A DNA stretch of 34,493 bases from Candidatus Gastranaerophilales bacterium (GCA_944325655.1 CALVAW010000018.1:1-34493), one strand, 5' to 3'. Shown: positions 24,477-31,976, counted from the stretch's first letter. The notes: generated by a model from the sequence alone, not told the origin. Made by a program: numbers and translations.

Positions 24477-25049
24477 ATGAAATTTATTTTAGCAAGTGCT
24501 TCTCCAAGAAGAAAAGAAATATTATTAAATGCAGGTTATAAATTTACGGTTGTTCCGTCTTGTTACAATGAAAAGATTTGTAATATGGAATATTCTGAGG
24601 AATTGGTTGAAAATTGTGCATTTCAAAAAGCTTTAGAAGTTAAAAACAGATTAAAAAACGGTTCTTTGATTGTTTCTGCTGATACTGTTGTTGTTATAGA
24701 AAATAAGATTTTAGGTAAGCCTAGCAATGAAGCAGAAGCATTTGATATGCTATCCAAGCTCTCCGGTGCTACTCATTTTGTTGCAACTTCAATATGTATT
24801 TTAGATAATTACAATATTGTTAAAGGAATTGAAAGCACAAAGGTTATTTTCAGGGATGTTTCATCTTTTGAAATTAAAAATTATATTAAAAAGAATATGC
24901 CCTATGATAAAGCAGGCAGTTACGGCATCCAAGATAAGGATTTTGATTTTGTTAAAAAAATAGAAGGCAATATTGATAATGTTATCGGTTTTCCAATGAC
25001 ATTATTTAAGAGGCTGTCTAAAGAAATTTTTAATAATTTTAGTGTCTAA
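24477..25049 (+). CDS. maf: Maf-family nucleoside triphosphate pyrophosphatase
   Basis: A 190-residue house-cleaning enzyme that hydrolyses non-canonical or methylated nucleoside triphosphates to monophosphates. It has the N-terminal phosphate-binding motif ILASASPRRKEILLNAG, then SADTVVVIENKILGKP with the metal-binding Asp, the AFDMLSKLSGATHFV helix, and the C-terminal DKAGSYGIQD block with the catalytic-site residues. The frame is open upstream to 24432, but that region is the tsf terminator and the ATG at 24477 gives the family N-terminus. No ribosome-binding site is visible between the terminator and this ATG. Its TAA overlaps the stop codon of the convergent gene. Confidence 0.92.
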   Translation: MKFILASASPRRKEILLNAGYKFTVVPSCYNEKICNMEYSEELVENCAFQKALEVKNRLKNGSLIVSADTVVVIENKILGKPSNEAEAFDMLSKLSGATHFVATSICILDNYNIVKGIESTKVIFRDVSSFEIKNYIKKNMPYDKAGSYGIQDKDFDFVKKIEGNIDNVIGFPMTLFKRLSKEIFNNFSV

Positions 25050-26041
25050 CTAAATATTGAAAATAAACCTTCTGTATTTCCTATTTTATCGTTGAATATA
25101 TGTATTTCTTCTAATAGTCTGTCAGTAATACATTCTGCTATAATTAAGTGATTACTTCCCGTTGTATCAAACATTAATTGAAATGTTTCATATAAAATTG
25201 AATTAAATGCACTGTTTTGTTTTGACATTATTGCTATATGCTTTATGCCGTTTTGGATTAATTTTTTTATGGTTTCTTCATCATGCATAAGATTATTTTG
25301 ATACAAGATGATATATGGCATATCTAATCTTACACATCTGAATTGAAGATTTTGATCCGGATTTACGTTCAATTTTTCAAGATATCTGTAATGATCAGGC
25401 ATCTTTGGACAGTTTTGTATGCAAGGCTGATTAATAAGAATTTCCAGTCTTGAAATATCATCTATATATTCATGATGATATGGAAGAATATTTTTTGAAT
25501 ATTCCGGTCTTACAACAACTATATCGTATTCTTTTAATAATTTATTATAAAAATTTGTTTCATTTTCTATTGTAGGCTCTTCTATTTTGTCGGGCCCCTG
25601 AAAACGAAAACTTGCCTTTATTGCAGGTGATATAACTGTTGCATTTGGATTTTTTTCTTTTATATAGTCTCTTAAAATTTCTGAAAATACCATGAATCTT
25701 GAATTATATTCAAATGCTGTTTCCAGAATAAAATTTGCGTATTTATCCTTTAAATCTTCTTTTGTGATTGAACTTGAAGCAAAATTTAGAGTCGGGGTTG
25801 TATCAAATTCTTTTAGATAATTAAAAAGATTTCTAAGGGTTTCTTGTTTAAATTCGCCGTACACCCCTGGAATTTGACCTCCTGCCCATATATTAGACAT
25901 TGTTCCGTATAAGTTGACTTTTGGTATTGGTAGGCTAAATCTTTTTATTGTTTTACATATTGCAGGCCACAGGGCATCGTATTGAAATAATAAATTTAAA
26001 TCCCACTCTACATTTTCGTATTTATTTAATTTGTTTGTCAT
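25046..26041 (-). CDS. Unknown protein, paralog B (PCIQNCP/HY motif)
   Basis: A 331-residue cytosolic protein with no signal peptide or membrane helix. The alternation of strands and helices and the Cys pair in QPCIQNCPKMPDHYRYLE (about 207-224) suggest an alpha/beta barrel-like enzyme, and the general look recalls U32 collagenase-like peptidases, but this is a weak resemblance and I do not recognise a family. Residues 99-227 are nearly identical to the neighbouring paralog (about 11 differences in 129 positions by eye), while the N- and C-terminal parts have diverged. AAGGA lies about 11 bases before the ATG. It is the last gene of the run starting at 30789, and its stop overlaps that of maf. 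Confidence 0.6.
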   Translation of the reverse strand: MTNKLNKYENVEWDLNLLFQYDALWPAICKTIKRFSLPIPKVNLYGTMSNIWAGGQIPGVYGEFKQETLRNLFNYLKEFDTTPTLNFASSSITKEDLKDKYANFILETAFEYNSRFMVFSEILRDYIKEKNPNATVISPAIKASFRFQGPDKIEEPTIENETNFYNKLLKEYDIVVVRPEYSKNILPYHHEYIDDISRLEILINQPCIQNCPKMPDHYRYLEKLNVNPDQNLQFRCVRLDMPYIILYQNNLMHDEETIKKLIQNGIKHIAIMSKQNSAFNSILYETFQLMFDTTGSNHLIIAECITDRLLEEIHIFNDKIGNTEGLFSIFS

Positions 26042-26056
26042 TTTATTTTATTCCTT

Positions 26057-27055
26057 TTAAATAAAAGGTGATGTTATATCTTTTTGTTCGCCGATTAATT
26101 GACTGAAATTATAAGCTTCATGGTTTAGATTTTCTTCCATGGCACTTATTATTATTTGGTTGTTACCGTCTCTGTTAAACATTTGATCAGCAAGAAGTAG
26201 TAATAAGTCGCTTAAAGTTGTGGGCGTGCTTCTTCCTTGTAGTTTTAAATGTTTTACTCCCAGTTTAACTAATTTTTCTACTGTTTCTTGATTATGTATT
26301 AAATTATTTTCGTATAATACAGTATTTAATATACCGCTTCTGATGCAAGAAAAACGAGTATTTCTATTATGATTTACGTTCAATTTTTCCAGATATCTGT
26401 AATGATCAGGCATCTTTGGACAGTTTTGTATGCAAGGCTGATTAATAAGAACTTCCAGTCTTGAAATATCATCTATATATTCATGATGAAAAGGAAGAAT
26501 ATTTTTCGAATATTCCGGTCTCACAACAACTATATCGTATTCTTTTAATAATTTATTATAATAATTTGTTTCATTTTCTATTGTAGGCTCTTCTATTTTA
26601 TCAGGCCCTTGAAAACGGCAGCTTGCTTTTATAACCGAAGCAATAATGGTTGCATTTGGATTTTTTTCTTTTATATAGTCTCTTAAAAGTTCTGAATATA
26701 CTATAAATCTTGAATTATATTCAAATGCTGTTTCCAGAATAAAATTTGCATATTTATCCTTTAAATTTTCTTTTGTAATAACTGTTGATGTAAATGTGAA
26801 AGTAGGTGATGCATTTAATTCTGTTACATATCTAAACCACTTATCCAAAACTTCTTTTTTAAAATTGCCGTACAGTGCAGGCATTCTCCCGCCTGTCCAT
26901 ATAATTGAAGGAGAACCAAAAAGATTTGCCTTTGGCGGCGTTATATCATACATTTTTAAAGTATTATAAATTGCTCCCCAAACCGAGTCATATTGAAAAA
27001 GCAAAGGAAGCGTCCAAATAACATTATTATATTTAAATAGATTTTTAGTTGTCAT
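26057..27055 (-). CDS. Unknown protein, paralog A (PCIQNCP/HY motif)
   Basis: A 332-residue paralog of the next gene, with the same layout: an N-terminal domain with a YxNVxW...LLFQYD stretch, a strongly shared block at residues 100-228 containing EYDIVVVRPEYSKNILP and QPCIQNCPKMPDHYRYLE, and a diverged C-terminal domain. The two Cys, with the following His-Tyr, may bind metal or an Fe-S cluster (inference). The gene starts five bases after the SecA-like gene and ends 15 bases before its copy, so the three are almost certainly co-transcribed. No catalytic motif is recognised; a U32-peptidase-like barrel is one possibility. Confidence 0.6.
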   Translation of the reverse strand: MTTKNLFKYNNVIWTLPLLFQYDSVWGAIYNTLKMYDITPPKANLFGSPSIIWTGGRMPALYGNFKKEVLDKWFRYVTELNASPTFTFTSTVITKENLKDKYANFILETAFEYNSRFIVYSELLRDYIKEKNPNATIIASVIKASCRFQGPDKIEEPTIENETNYYNKLLKEYDIVVVRPEYSKNILPFHHEYIDDISRLEVLINQPCIQNCPKMPDHYRYLEKLNVNHNRNTRFSCIRSGILNTVLYENNLIHNQETVEKLVKLGVKHLKLQGRSTPTTLSDLLLLLADQMFNRDGNNQIIISAMEENLNHEAYNFSQLIGEQKDITSPFI

Positions 27056-27060
27056 ATTTG

Positions 27061-28578
27061 TTACTCGCTTTTAATAGTATATTCTATAAATTTATTTTTT
27101 TCCAATACAATTTTTTTTAGTAAAAATCTTCTAAGATAAAACGTATATAAGGATATAATTTTAAACAGGTTTTCATTGTTTTTATCCATCGGTGTATGAA
27201 CAATAGATAATTTGTCTATATTAAATTTTTTAAAAAGTTCGTCTTCTGGGCAGTTGTAGGTTATTATATTTTCCTTGGGGAGATAATTCCTGTAATTATT
27301 TATGGTGAGATATTCGTTTTTTAATTCGGAATATTTTGATGTGAAAATTAAAAATAAACTGTTGTTTTTGATAATGTTTTCAGCGTTTTTAGCTGCTATT
27401 TCTTTTTGTTTTTTTAATTCGGATTTTAATTTTTCTTTGTAAAAGTTCGTATTTTTTCCTATTTTATATGCTTCTGTTATATTTTTTGCAATATATTCAT
27501 AGTCGCCCCCAATTTCGGGTTTAACATATATACTCATCATATTTGTTAAAATCGTAACTTTTTTTTCGGTCAGCATTTTGGATATGATTTTTTTATTTGA
27601 TATTTTAAAATCTTTAACAATATCGTATTTTATTTTGTTTGAGTTTAATGAATTTATAAGATTTTTTAGATCTTTATCATCATTTGCGTCAACTATTATT
27701 GTTTTATTTTCGGATAATAATGTTTTTATTTGTTGCGCGATGTTTTTGATTTTTTCGTTTTTATTTATGTAATATAAATTTTTAATGTTTTTGAGATTGT
27801 TTAATATTTCATTTTTATTTACAGTATTTTCAATTTTTAAATTGTATTTTTTTCCGAGTGAAGGTTTTTCAAAAAGTAATTCCGGAGATACTCCAAGAAT
27901 ATTTTTGTATAATTTAAAAAAGTCTTTTAATTTTATTTCATTTTTCTTCAGATTGTGTCCCTTGATTTTAAATATGTATTCATCTCTGTCAAATAGAATA
28001 TTGTCTATATCAAAAATGAATGCCGTTTCAAATTTAAAATCAATTCTGTCGGCAATTTTTTCGATATTTATGTTTGCAATGTAATCATAAAGCAATTCTT
28101 CGAGATTTGTAAAAATGATATTACTTTTATAAATGTCTTTTTTTGACTTTAAAACAAAATTATCGTCGAGCATATCATTGGGATTGAGATTAATTTCAGC
28201 TTTTATATCAAAAAAATCGTATATTGGTTTTAAGCTCTTGTAATAATTTGATAAAAGATATCTGTTAAAAAATATGATATGAGGTTTTAACATTTTTTTA
28301 TATGTAAAAATGCTGTATAACACAAATGCATACTTAATTTCCTCATTGTTATTGATATTAAGACTAATTCCCGAAAGAAATTTTTTAAAATTTTTTATAT
28401 CTTCTTTTGTTAATGTGTAATTTAATTTTCTTTTTATGCCTTCTTTAATTATAGAAATAAAATGCGGCAAGCTAAATTTTTTGTTATTTATGTCGATATT
28501 TTTAAATTGACTTTTTAATTCTTCGTCCGATAAAGAATTGTACTTTAAATTTGAATTTGTAAATGCTTGTTTAATCAT
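27061..28578 (-). CDS. Degenerate SecA-like protein lacking ATPase motifs and the PPXD
   Basis: A 505-residue Lys/Asn/Ile-rich protein whose landmarks run in the order of SecA. LSDEELKSQF (16-25) matches the SecA N-terminus LSDEEL. PHFISIIKEGIKRKLNY (38-54) matches PEAFAVVREASKRV. FFNRYL...LKPIYDFFDIKAEIN (103-130) matches TVNDYL...RPLFEFLGLTVGIN. FIFDIDNIL (187-195) takes the place of VDEVDSIL. FFKLYKNILGVS (220-231) matches YFRLYEKLAGMT. VTILTNMM...IGG (341-358) matches VTIATNMAGRGTDIVLGG. The Walker A (GEGKT) is replaced by NNNEEI near 76-81, and motif VI (QLRGRSGRQGD) by TINNYRNYLPKEN near 425-437. The preprotein cross-linking domain is missing between about 200 and 217, and the C-terminal scaffold is very short. 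An inactive structural paralog is the best reading. Confidence 0.75.
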   Translation of the reverse strand: MIKQAFTNSNLKYNSLSDEELKSQFKNIDINNKKFSLPHFISIIKEGIKRKLNYTLTKEDIKNFKKFLSGISLNINNNEEIKYAFVLYSIFTYKKMLKPHIIFFNRYLLSNYYKSLKPIYDFFDIKAEINLNPNDMLDDNFVLKSKKDIYKSNIIFTNLEELLYDYIANINIEKIADRIDFKFETAFIFDIDNILFDRDEYIFKIKGHNLKKNEIKLKDFFKLYKNILGVSPELLFEKPSLGKKYNLKIENTVNKNEILNNLKNIKNLYYINKNEKIKNIAQQIKTLLSENKTIIVDANDDKDLKNLINSLNSNKIKYDIVKDFKISNKKIISKMLTEKKVTILTNMMSIYVKPEIGGDYEYIAKNITEAYKIGKNTNFYKEKLKSELKKQKEIAAKNAENIIKNNSLFLIFTSKYSELKNEYLTINNYRNYLPKENIITYNCPEDELFKKFNIDKLSIVHTPMDKNNENLFKIISLYTFYLRRFLLKKIVLEKNKFIEYTIKSE

Positions 28579-28625
28579 ACTTCACTTCTCAAGTTAATTT
28601 TAGCATTTGCAAATTGTATTAGCAA

Positions 28626-29573
28626 CTACTCATATAAATAACAGGCAACTATGGAGTGATCGCATTTTTTCAGTTCAGGCTTGCATTGTATGCATATTTC
28701 TTTTTTAAAGTTACACCTCGGATGGAATTTGCACCCGTTTATTATTTCTGTTATGGGTGAAATTTGACCTTTTATATTTTCAAGTTTTTTTCCTCTTTGT
28801 GTCGGTAGAGCTGCAAGTAATGCTTTAGTGTACGGATGTTTCGGATTTTGAAACAAATATTTACTTTCCGCTTTTTCTAATATATCGCCCAGATACATAA
28901 TTGTCGCTGTATCACAGTAATTGTATACTATCGAAAGGTCATGAGTTATTAAAATTATTGTTTTACCTTTGTTTTTTAACTCCAAAAGCAAATTTAGTAT
29001 TGAATTGGATACACTGACATCAAGCGCTGTTGTGGGTTCATCTGCAAGAATAAGCTCGGCATTTGAAATTAATGCCATTGCAATTATTATTCTTTGTTTC
29101 ATTCCGCCTGAAAGTTCGTGCGGATATGATTTTAGAACATTTTCTATATTTTGTATTTTAACTTCTTCAAGCGCTTGTTTTATTATTTTTAGCGCATCTT
29201 TTTTGGTTTTGTTTTTAAGAGAATTTATTTCCAACAACTGATTTTCTGTTTTATATAAGGGGTTTAAAGACATAAAAGGATCTTGGGGAATTAATGCAAT
29301 TTTTGTTCCTCTTATTTGATTAAAATTTTTTTCTTTTATTTTAATTAAATCTTGATTATTGTAATAAATCTCTCCGGATGTAATTTTTGAATTTTTGGGG
29401 AGCAGTTTTAATATTGTATTTATGAAAACTGATTTTCCGCATCCGGATTCGCCCGCTATTGCATGAATTTTTCCTTTTGAAAATTCAAGATTAATATTAT
29501 TTAATGCATTGTAAAAATTATTTTCTATATAAAATCCGACGGTTAGGTTTTTAATTTTTAAAATTGTATCCAC
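28626..29573 (-). CDS. Oligopeptide/dipeptide ABC transporter ATP-binding protein (OppD/DppD type)
   Basis: A 315-residue ABC ATPase with Walker A GESGCGKS (about 42-49), Q-loop ALIPQDPFMSLNP, signature LSGGMKQR, Walker B LILADEPTTALDVS and the switch His in LITHDLSI. The C-terminal oligo-HPY extension follows (FQNPKHPYTKALLAALP), with four cysteines in GCKFHPRCNFKKEICIQC, as in OppD/DppD proteins that carry a C-terminal cluster or zinc site. The start is GTG at 29573, with AGGA seven bases upstream. It energises peptide uptake, but no permease, second ATPase or binding protein is in the window. It sits 47 bases upstream of the SecA-like gene on the same strand. Confidence 0.92.
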   Translation of the reverse strand: MDTILKIKNLTVGFYIENNFYNALNNINLEFSKGKIHAIAGESGCGKSVFINTILKLLPKNSKITSGEIYYNNQDLIKIKEKNFNQIRGTKIALIPQDPFMSLNPLYKTENQLLEINSLKNKTKKDALKIIKQALEEVKIQNIENVLKSYPHELSGGMKQRIIIAMALISNAELILADEPTTALDVSVSNSILNLLLELKNKGKTIILITHDLSIVYNYCDTATIMYLGDILEKAESKYLFQNPKHPYTKALLAALPTQRGKKLENIKGQISPITEIINGCKFHPRCNFKKEICIQCKPELKKCDHSIVACYLYE

Positions 29574-29625
29574 TTTTTTATCCTAATTATGCGGAATTAT
29601 ATCATAGAATTGAGAATTCTTTCAA

Positions 29626-30789
29626 TTAGACTTTTTGGGTAGTTTTATTTTGAGATTCGCTCTGTTTATTATTTTGTTCAATTTTTGTTTTCATTTTTTT
29701 TCTTCGCATCAAATCAACAAAAGCTTCTAACCTTGTTATATAACCTGCTTTTCCTGTTTGTTCGTCCATAATCAGAGATAATATGGGTAAATTCACATCT
29801 TCTCTCATTTTTGGGAATATATTTTGACTCATTATTTCAGGCATGCAAGTAAAAGGTGAAACGTGGATTAATCCATCAATATTTCTTTCTTTTGCGTATA
29901 GTACGTCTGAAATACATTCAAGTGCATCACCGCCGATATCTCTCATCAGATATGGTTTTGCAAGTCTGTATGCTCTTTCTAAGTGCGTTTCTCCTTTTTT
30001 AAACATTTTTGGTATTATTGCATCTTTCAGAAACGACGATACAGTAAGTGAACGTCTTACTTGAACTCCCATTGCTCCAAGCTCGCGTTCCATATTTTGA
30101 TTTGAAAATTCATCATTCACTATATAAATTTCGCCGGTAAGATCAACGTAAAGGATATCTTTTGTTTTGTCTATTTCTACATTTGAAATCAAACTTAAGC
30201 CTGTTTTTAGAGCTTTTGATAATTCTTTTGCAGTTTTTGCCTGTCTGATTAATTTAATTGCTTTGTTGAAAGCTTTTTCGCTGTCTCCTTTATGGATTTC
30301 TCTTGCTCTGTGGTAAGAGAGAAAATTTTGTAGTTCATCAACAGCAAAAACTGTTCTTACGGCCAAATATATGGCATAAAATATTTTTAAATAATTCTTT
30401 GAACCACTTAGTCGGACAAGATAATCTATCATGCCTTTAAAACCGTCATAAAGACTAAGTTCAATATAATTTGTGTTATAGCCAAGTTCCTTTAAGACTT
30501 GTTCTATGCTTCTTCCGTATTCTCCGAGTCTGCAAATGCCGGGAGATGCTATCATAGACACATAATCAACTCCGCCTTCAATTGCTTCTATAAAATTGCC
30601 TAATATTAATTTATAAGGCAGACAAATTGCTTCGGGTGAATTTTTGGTGCCGAGAGAAAGTGTTTTTTTGCTTGTATATGGCGGAATATATGGTTCCAGC
30701 CCCATTGTTTTAAGTGCCATTTCCCAAGCTACATATATCGTTCCCATGTGGGGAAAGGCAACTTTTAATTTTTTTTCTTTTGTTTTCAT
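29626..30789 (-). CDS. 2-hydroxyacyl-CoA dehydratase-like Fe-S protein (COG3581/DUF2229 type)
   Basis: A 387-residue protein resembling the C-terminal half of the large CoA-dehydratase activase-associated proteins (the DUF2229/COG3580-COG3581 group). It has FPHMGTIYVAWEMALKTMGLE at the start, SPEAICLPYKLILGNFIEAIEGG with a conserved Cys, ASPGICRLGEYG with a second, and HVSPFTCMPEIMSQNIFP with a third, the set expected to bind a 4Fe-4S cluster. A LPILSLIMDEQTGKAGYITRLEAFVDL segment follows. The exact substrate is unknown, as for most of the family; the ATPase (BadF/HgdC-like) half is not encoded next to it. A basic Gln/Lys-rich tail ends the protein. The ATG is only six bases after a TATAAT box. 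Confidence 0.85.
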   Translation of the reverse strand: MKTKEKKLKVAFPHMGTIYVAWEMALKTMGLEPYIPPYTSKKTLSLGTKNSPEAICLPYKLILGNFIEAIEGGVDYVSMIASPGICRLGEYGRSIEQVLKELGYNTNYIELSLYDGFKGMIDYLVRLSGSKNYLKIFYAIYLAVRTVFAVDELQNFLSYHRAREIHKGDSEKAFNKAIKLIRQAKTAKELSKALKTGLSLISNVEIDKTKDILYVDLTGEIYIVNDEFSNQNMERELGAMGVQVRRSLTVSSFLKDAIIPKMFKKGETHLERAYRLAKPYLMRDIGGDALECISDVLYAKERNIDGLIHVSPFTCMPEIMSQNIFPKMREDVNLPILSLIMDEQTGKAGYITRLEAFVDLMRRKKMKTKIEQNNKQSESQNKTTQKV

Positions 30790-30795
30790 ATATGT

Positions 30796-30826
30796 ATTAT
30801 ATTATAAACAAAAAAGACTGTGTCAA
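30796..30826 (-). promoter_or_regulatory. Candidate promoter for the COG3581-OppD-SecA-like run, inside the rplL terminator
   Basis: On the minus strand TTGACA (complement of 30821-30826) lies in the terminator hairpin. Two overlapping TATAAT boxes follow (complements of 30801-30806 and 30796-30801). Spacing is 14 or 19 bases, neither ideal. The nearer box ends six bases before the ATG at 30789, so a leaderless or very short-leader transcript is possible. Confidence 0.45.
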
Positions 30827-30847
30827 TTAACACAGTCTTTTTTGTTT
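30806..30847 (-). terminator. Rho-independent terminator after rplL
   Basis: AAACAAAAAAGACTGTGT (30806-30823) and its exact reverse complement at 30830-30847 enclose a six-base loop. On the minus strand the stem (GACTGTGT core) ends in a T run. It follows the rplL stop at 30856 directly. Confidence 0.88.
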
Positions 30848-30855
30848 GAATATTG

Positions 30856-31233
30856 CTATTTAATTTCTACAGTTGCGCCTGCTTCTTCTAATTTAGCTTT
30901 GATTTCTTTAGCTTCTTCAGGTTTTACACCTTCTTTTAATGGTTTGGGAGCTCCGTCAACCAAATCTTTTGCTTCTTTTAAGCCTAAGCCTGTAATTTCA
31001 CGTACTAATTTAAGTACCGGAATTTTGTTTGCGCCAGCGGAAGCTAAAATTACATTAACTTCAGAAGGTGCTTCAGCAGCAGCTTCACCGCTTGCAGCAG
31101 GAGCAGCAGCTGCAACTGCAACAGGAGCAGCAGCAGATACGCCGAATTTTTCTTCCATAGCTTTAACTAATTCAGCTGCTTCTAATAATGTTAATTTTTC
31201 AATTGATTCTAAAATTGTTTCTACGTTACTCAT
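30856..31233 (-). CDS. rplL: 50S ribosomal protein L7/L12
   Basis: A 125-residue stalk protein that recruits translation factors to the ribosome. It has the N-terminal dimerisation domain ([28 protein letters not shown]), an Ala-rich flexible hinge (about 33-58) and the C-terminal globular domain with [41 protein letters not shown]-type sequence ending in [11 protein letters not shown]. Length is normal. AAAGG lies about 10 bases before the ATG. It follows rplJ after 26 bases; L10 and L12 together form the stalk and autoregulate through the leader upstream of rplJ. Confidence 0.98.
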   Translation of the reverse strand: MSNVETILESIEKLTLLEAAELVKAMEEKFGVSAAAPVAVAAAAPAASGEAAAEAPSEVNVILASAGANKIPVLKLVREITGLGLKEAKDLVDGAPKPLKEGVKPEEAKEIKAKLEEAGATVEIK

Positions 31234-31259
31234 TTTGTTATTACCTTTCTTAATTTTTA

Positions 31260-31781
31260 CTATGCCGATTTTTGTTTTGCAACAGCATCAACAGCTCTTA
31301 CAAGTGCAGACATAACTCCGTTTATAGAGTATACTAGGCCGCTTGCAGGCGAATTGATTGAACCGAGAATTTTTGCGTACAGTTCTTCTTTTGAAGGCAT
31401 TGTAGCAAGTTTTGCTGCTTCTTCTTTAGATAAAACTTTGCCATCAAGAACAGCGCCTAAAATTTCTCCTTTTTTGTTTTCTTTGATAAATTTTGCTAAA
31501 ACTTTTGCAGCTGCAACTTCGTCTCCGTATCCAAAAGCAATTGCTGTAGGACCTTGCATCAGTTCTGCTATTACTTCAAAGTTTGATCCTTTTGAAGCAA
31601 CTTTGAAAAGAGTGTTTTTTGTTACGGTAAAATCGGATTGTTCTTTTTGAAGATTGCGTCTCAGTTCAGTTATTTCTTCAACAGACAAACCACGATAGTC
31701 AGCTACAACAGCAACTTTAGCGTTTTCAAATTGTTTTTTGTAGTATTCGATTTTTTCGTTTTTAAATTCTTTAGTTGCCAT
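31260..31781 (-). CDS. rplJ: 50S ribosomal protein L10
   Basis: A 173-residue base of the ribosomal stalk. It has the L10 pattern [39 protein letters not shown], the [19 protein letters not shown] block and a C-terminal helix ([19 protein letters not shown]) for L12 dimers. The frame is open upstream into the attenuator, but [10 protein letters not shown] from the ATG at 31781 is the natural start. The AAAGGAG is 13 bases upstream, a long spacing. Between them sits the tiny frame ATG-CGC-AAA-TAA, whose stop overlaps the rplJ start. It is headed by an L10-leader-like RNA with a terminator. rplA and rplK, which often precede it, are not adjacent. Confidence 0.97.
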   Translation of the reverse strand: MATKEFKNEKIEYYKKQFENAKVAVVADYRGLSVEEITELRRNLQKEQSDFTVTKNTLFKVASKGSNFEVIAELMQGPTAIAFGYGDEVAAAKVLAKFIKENKKGEILGAVLDGKVLSKEEAAKLATMPSKEELYAKILGSINSPASGLVYSINGVMSALVRAVDAVAKQKSA

Positions 31782-31828
31782 TATTTGCGCATTTCTCCTT
31801 TCTTTAAGACTTCGCAAATTTTTATAAC

Positions 31829-31859
31829 AAAAAAGTTTTGCGAGTATAGTACGCAAAAC
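31829..31859 (-). terminator. Attenuator terminator in the rplJL leader
   Basis: On the minus strand GTTTTGCG (complement of 31852-31859) and CGCAAAAC (complement of 31835-31842) form an eight-base perfect stem with a nine-base loop, followed by six T (complement of 31829-31834). It is about 48 bases before the rplJ start, downstream of the L10 leader fold. This is the usual position for L10-dependent transcription attenuation. Confidence 0.78.
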
Positions 31860-31892
31860 AGCTCAATAAGTTAAATATTATAATTTTACTTT

Positions 31893-31940
31893 TGAACCTG
31901 GATTGGAAATTAAGACAAAAGTCACCAATCGTCTTTGGTA
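31893..31940 (-). ncRNA. Ribosomal protein L10 leader RNA
   Basis: Read on the minus strand, the segment AAAGACGATTGGTGAC is followed by TTTT, then GTCTTAATTTCCAATC and CAGGT. GATTGG and CCAATC pair as the main stem, and GAC-TTTT-GTC is the inner hairpin. The spaced AAGAC, GGTG, CTTAAT and TCC elements match the pattern of L10 leaders that bind the L10(L12)4 complex (established family). It sits between the promoter and the attenuator, where free L10 would favour termination. Confidence 0.78.
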
Positions 31941-31948
31941 CTATATTT

Positions 31949-31976
31949 ATGTTATTATATTAACCTTTTTTGTCAA
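31949..31976 (-). promoter_or_regulatory. rplJL promoter
   Basis: Minus-strand TTGACA (complement of 31971-31976) is followed after 16 bases by TAACAT (complement of 31949-31954). Transcription would start about 10 bases before the L10 leader element. Confidence 0.6.

Noticed and set aside
27061-28578. SecA-like gene as a pseudogene
   Set aside because: The frame is open for 505 codons with matching blocks in order, so it is more likely a diverged functional paralog; relatives are needed to be sure.
30644-31315. 223-codon plus-strand open frame across the start of the COG3581-like gene and rplL
   Set aside because: It is antisense to two well-supported genes and crosses a terminator; the Ala/Ser-rich part mirrors the L12 hinge.
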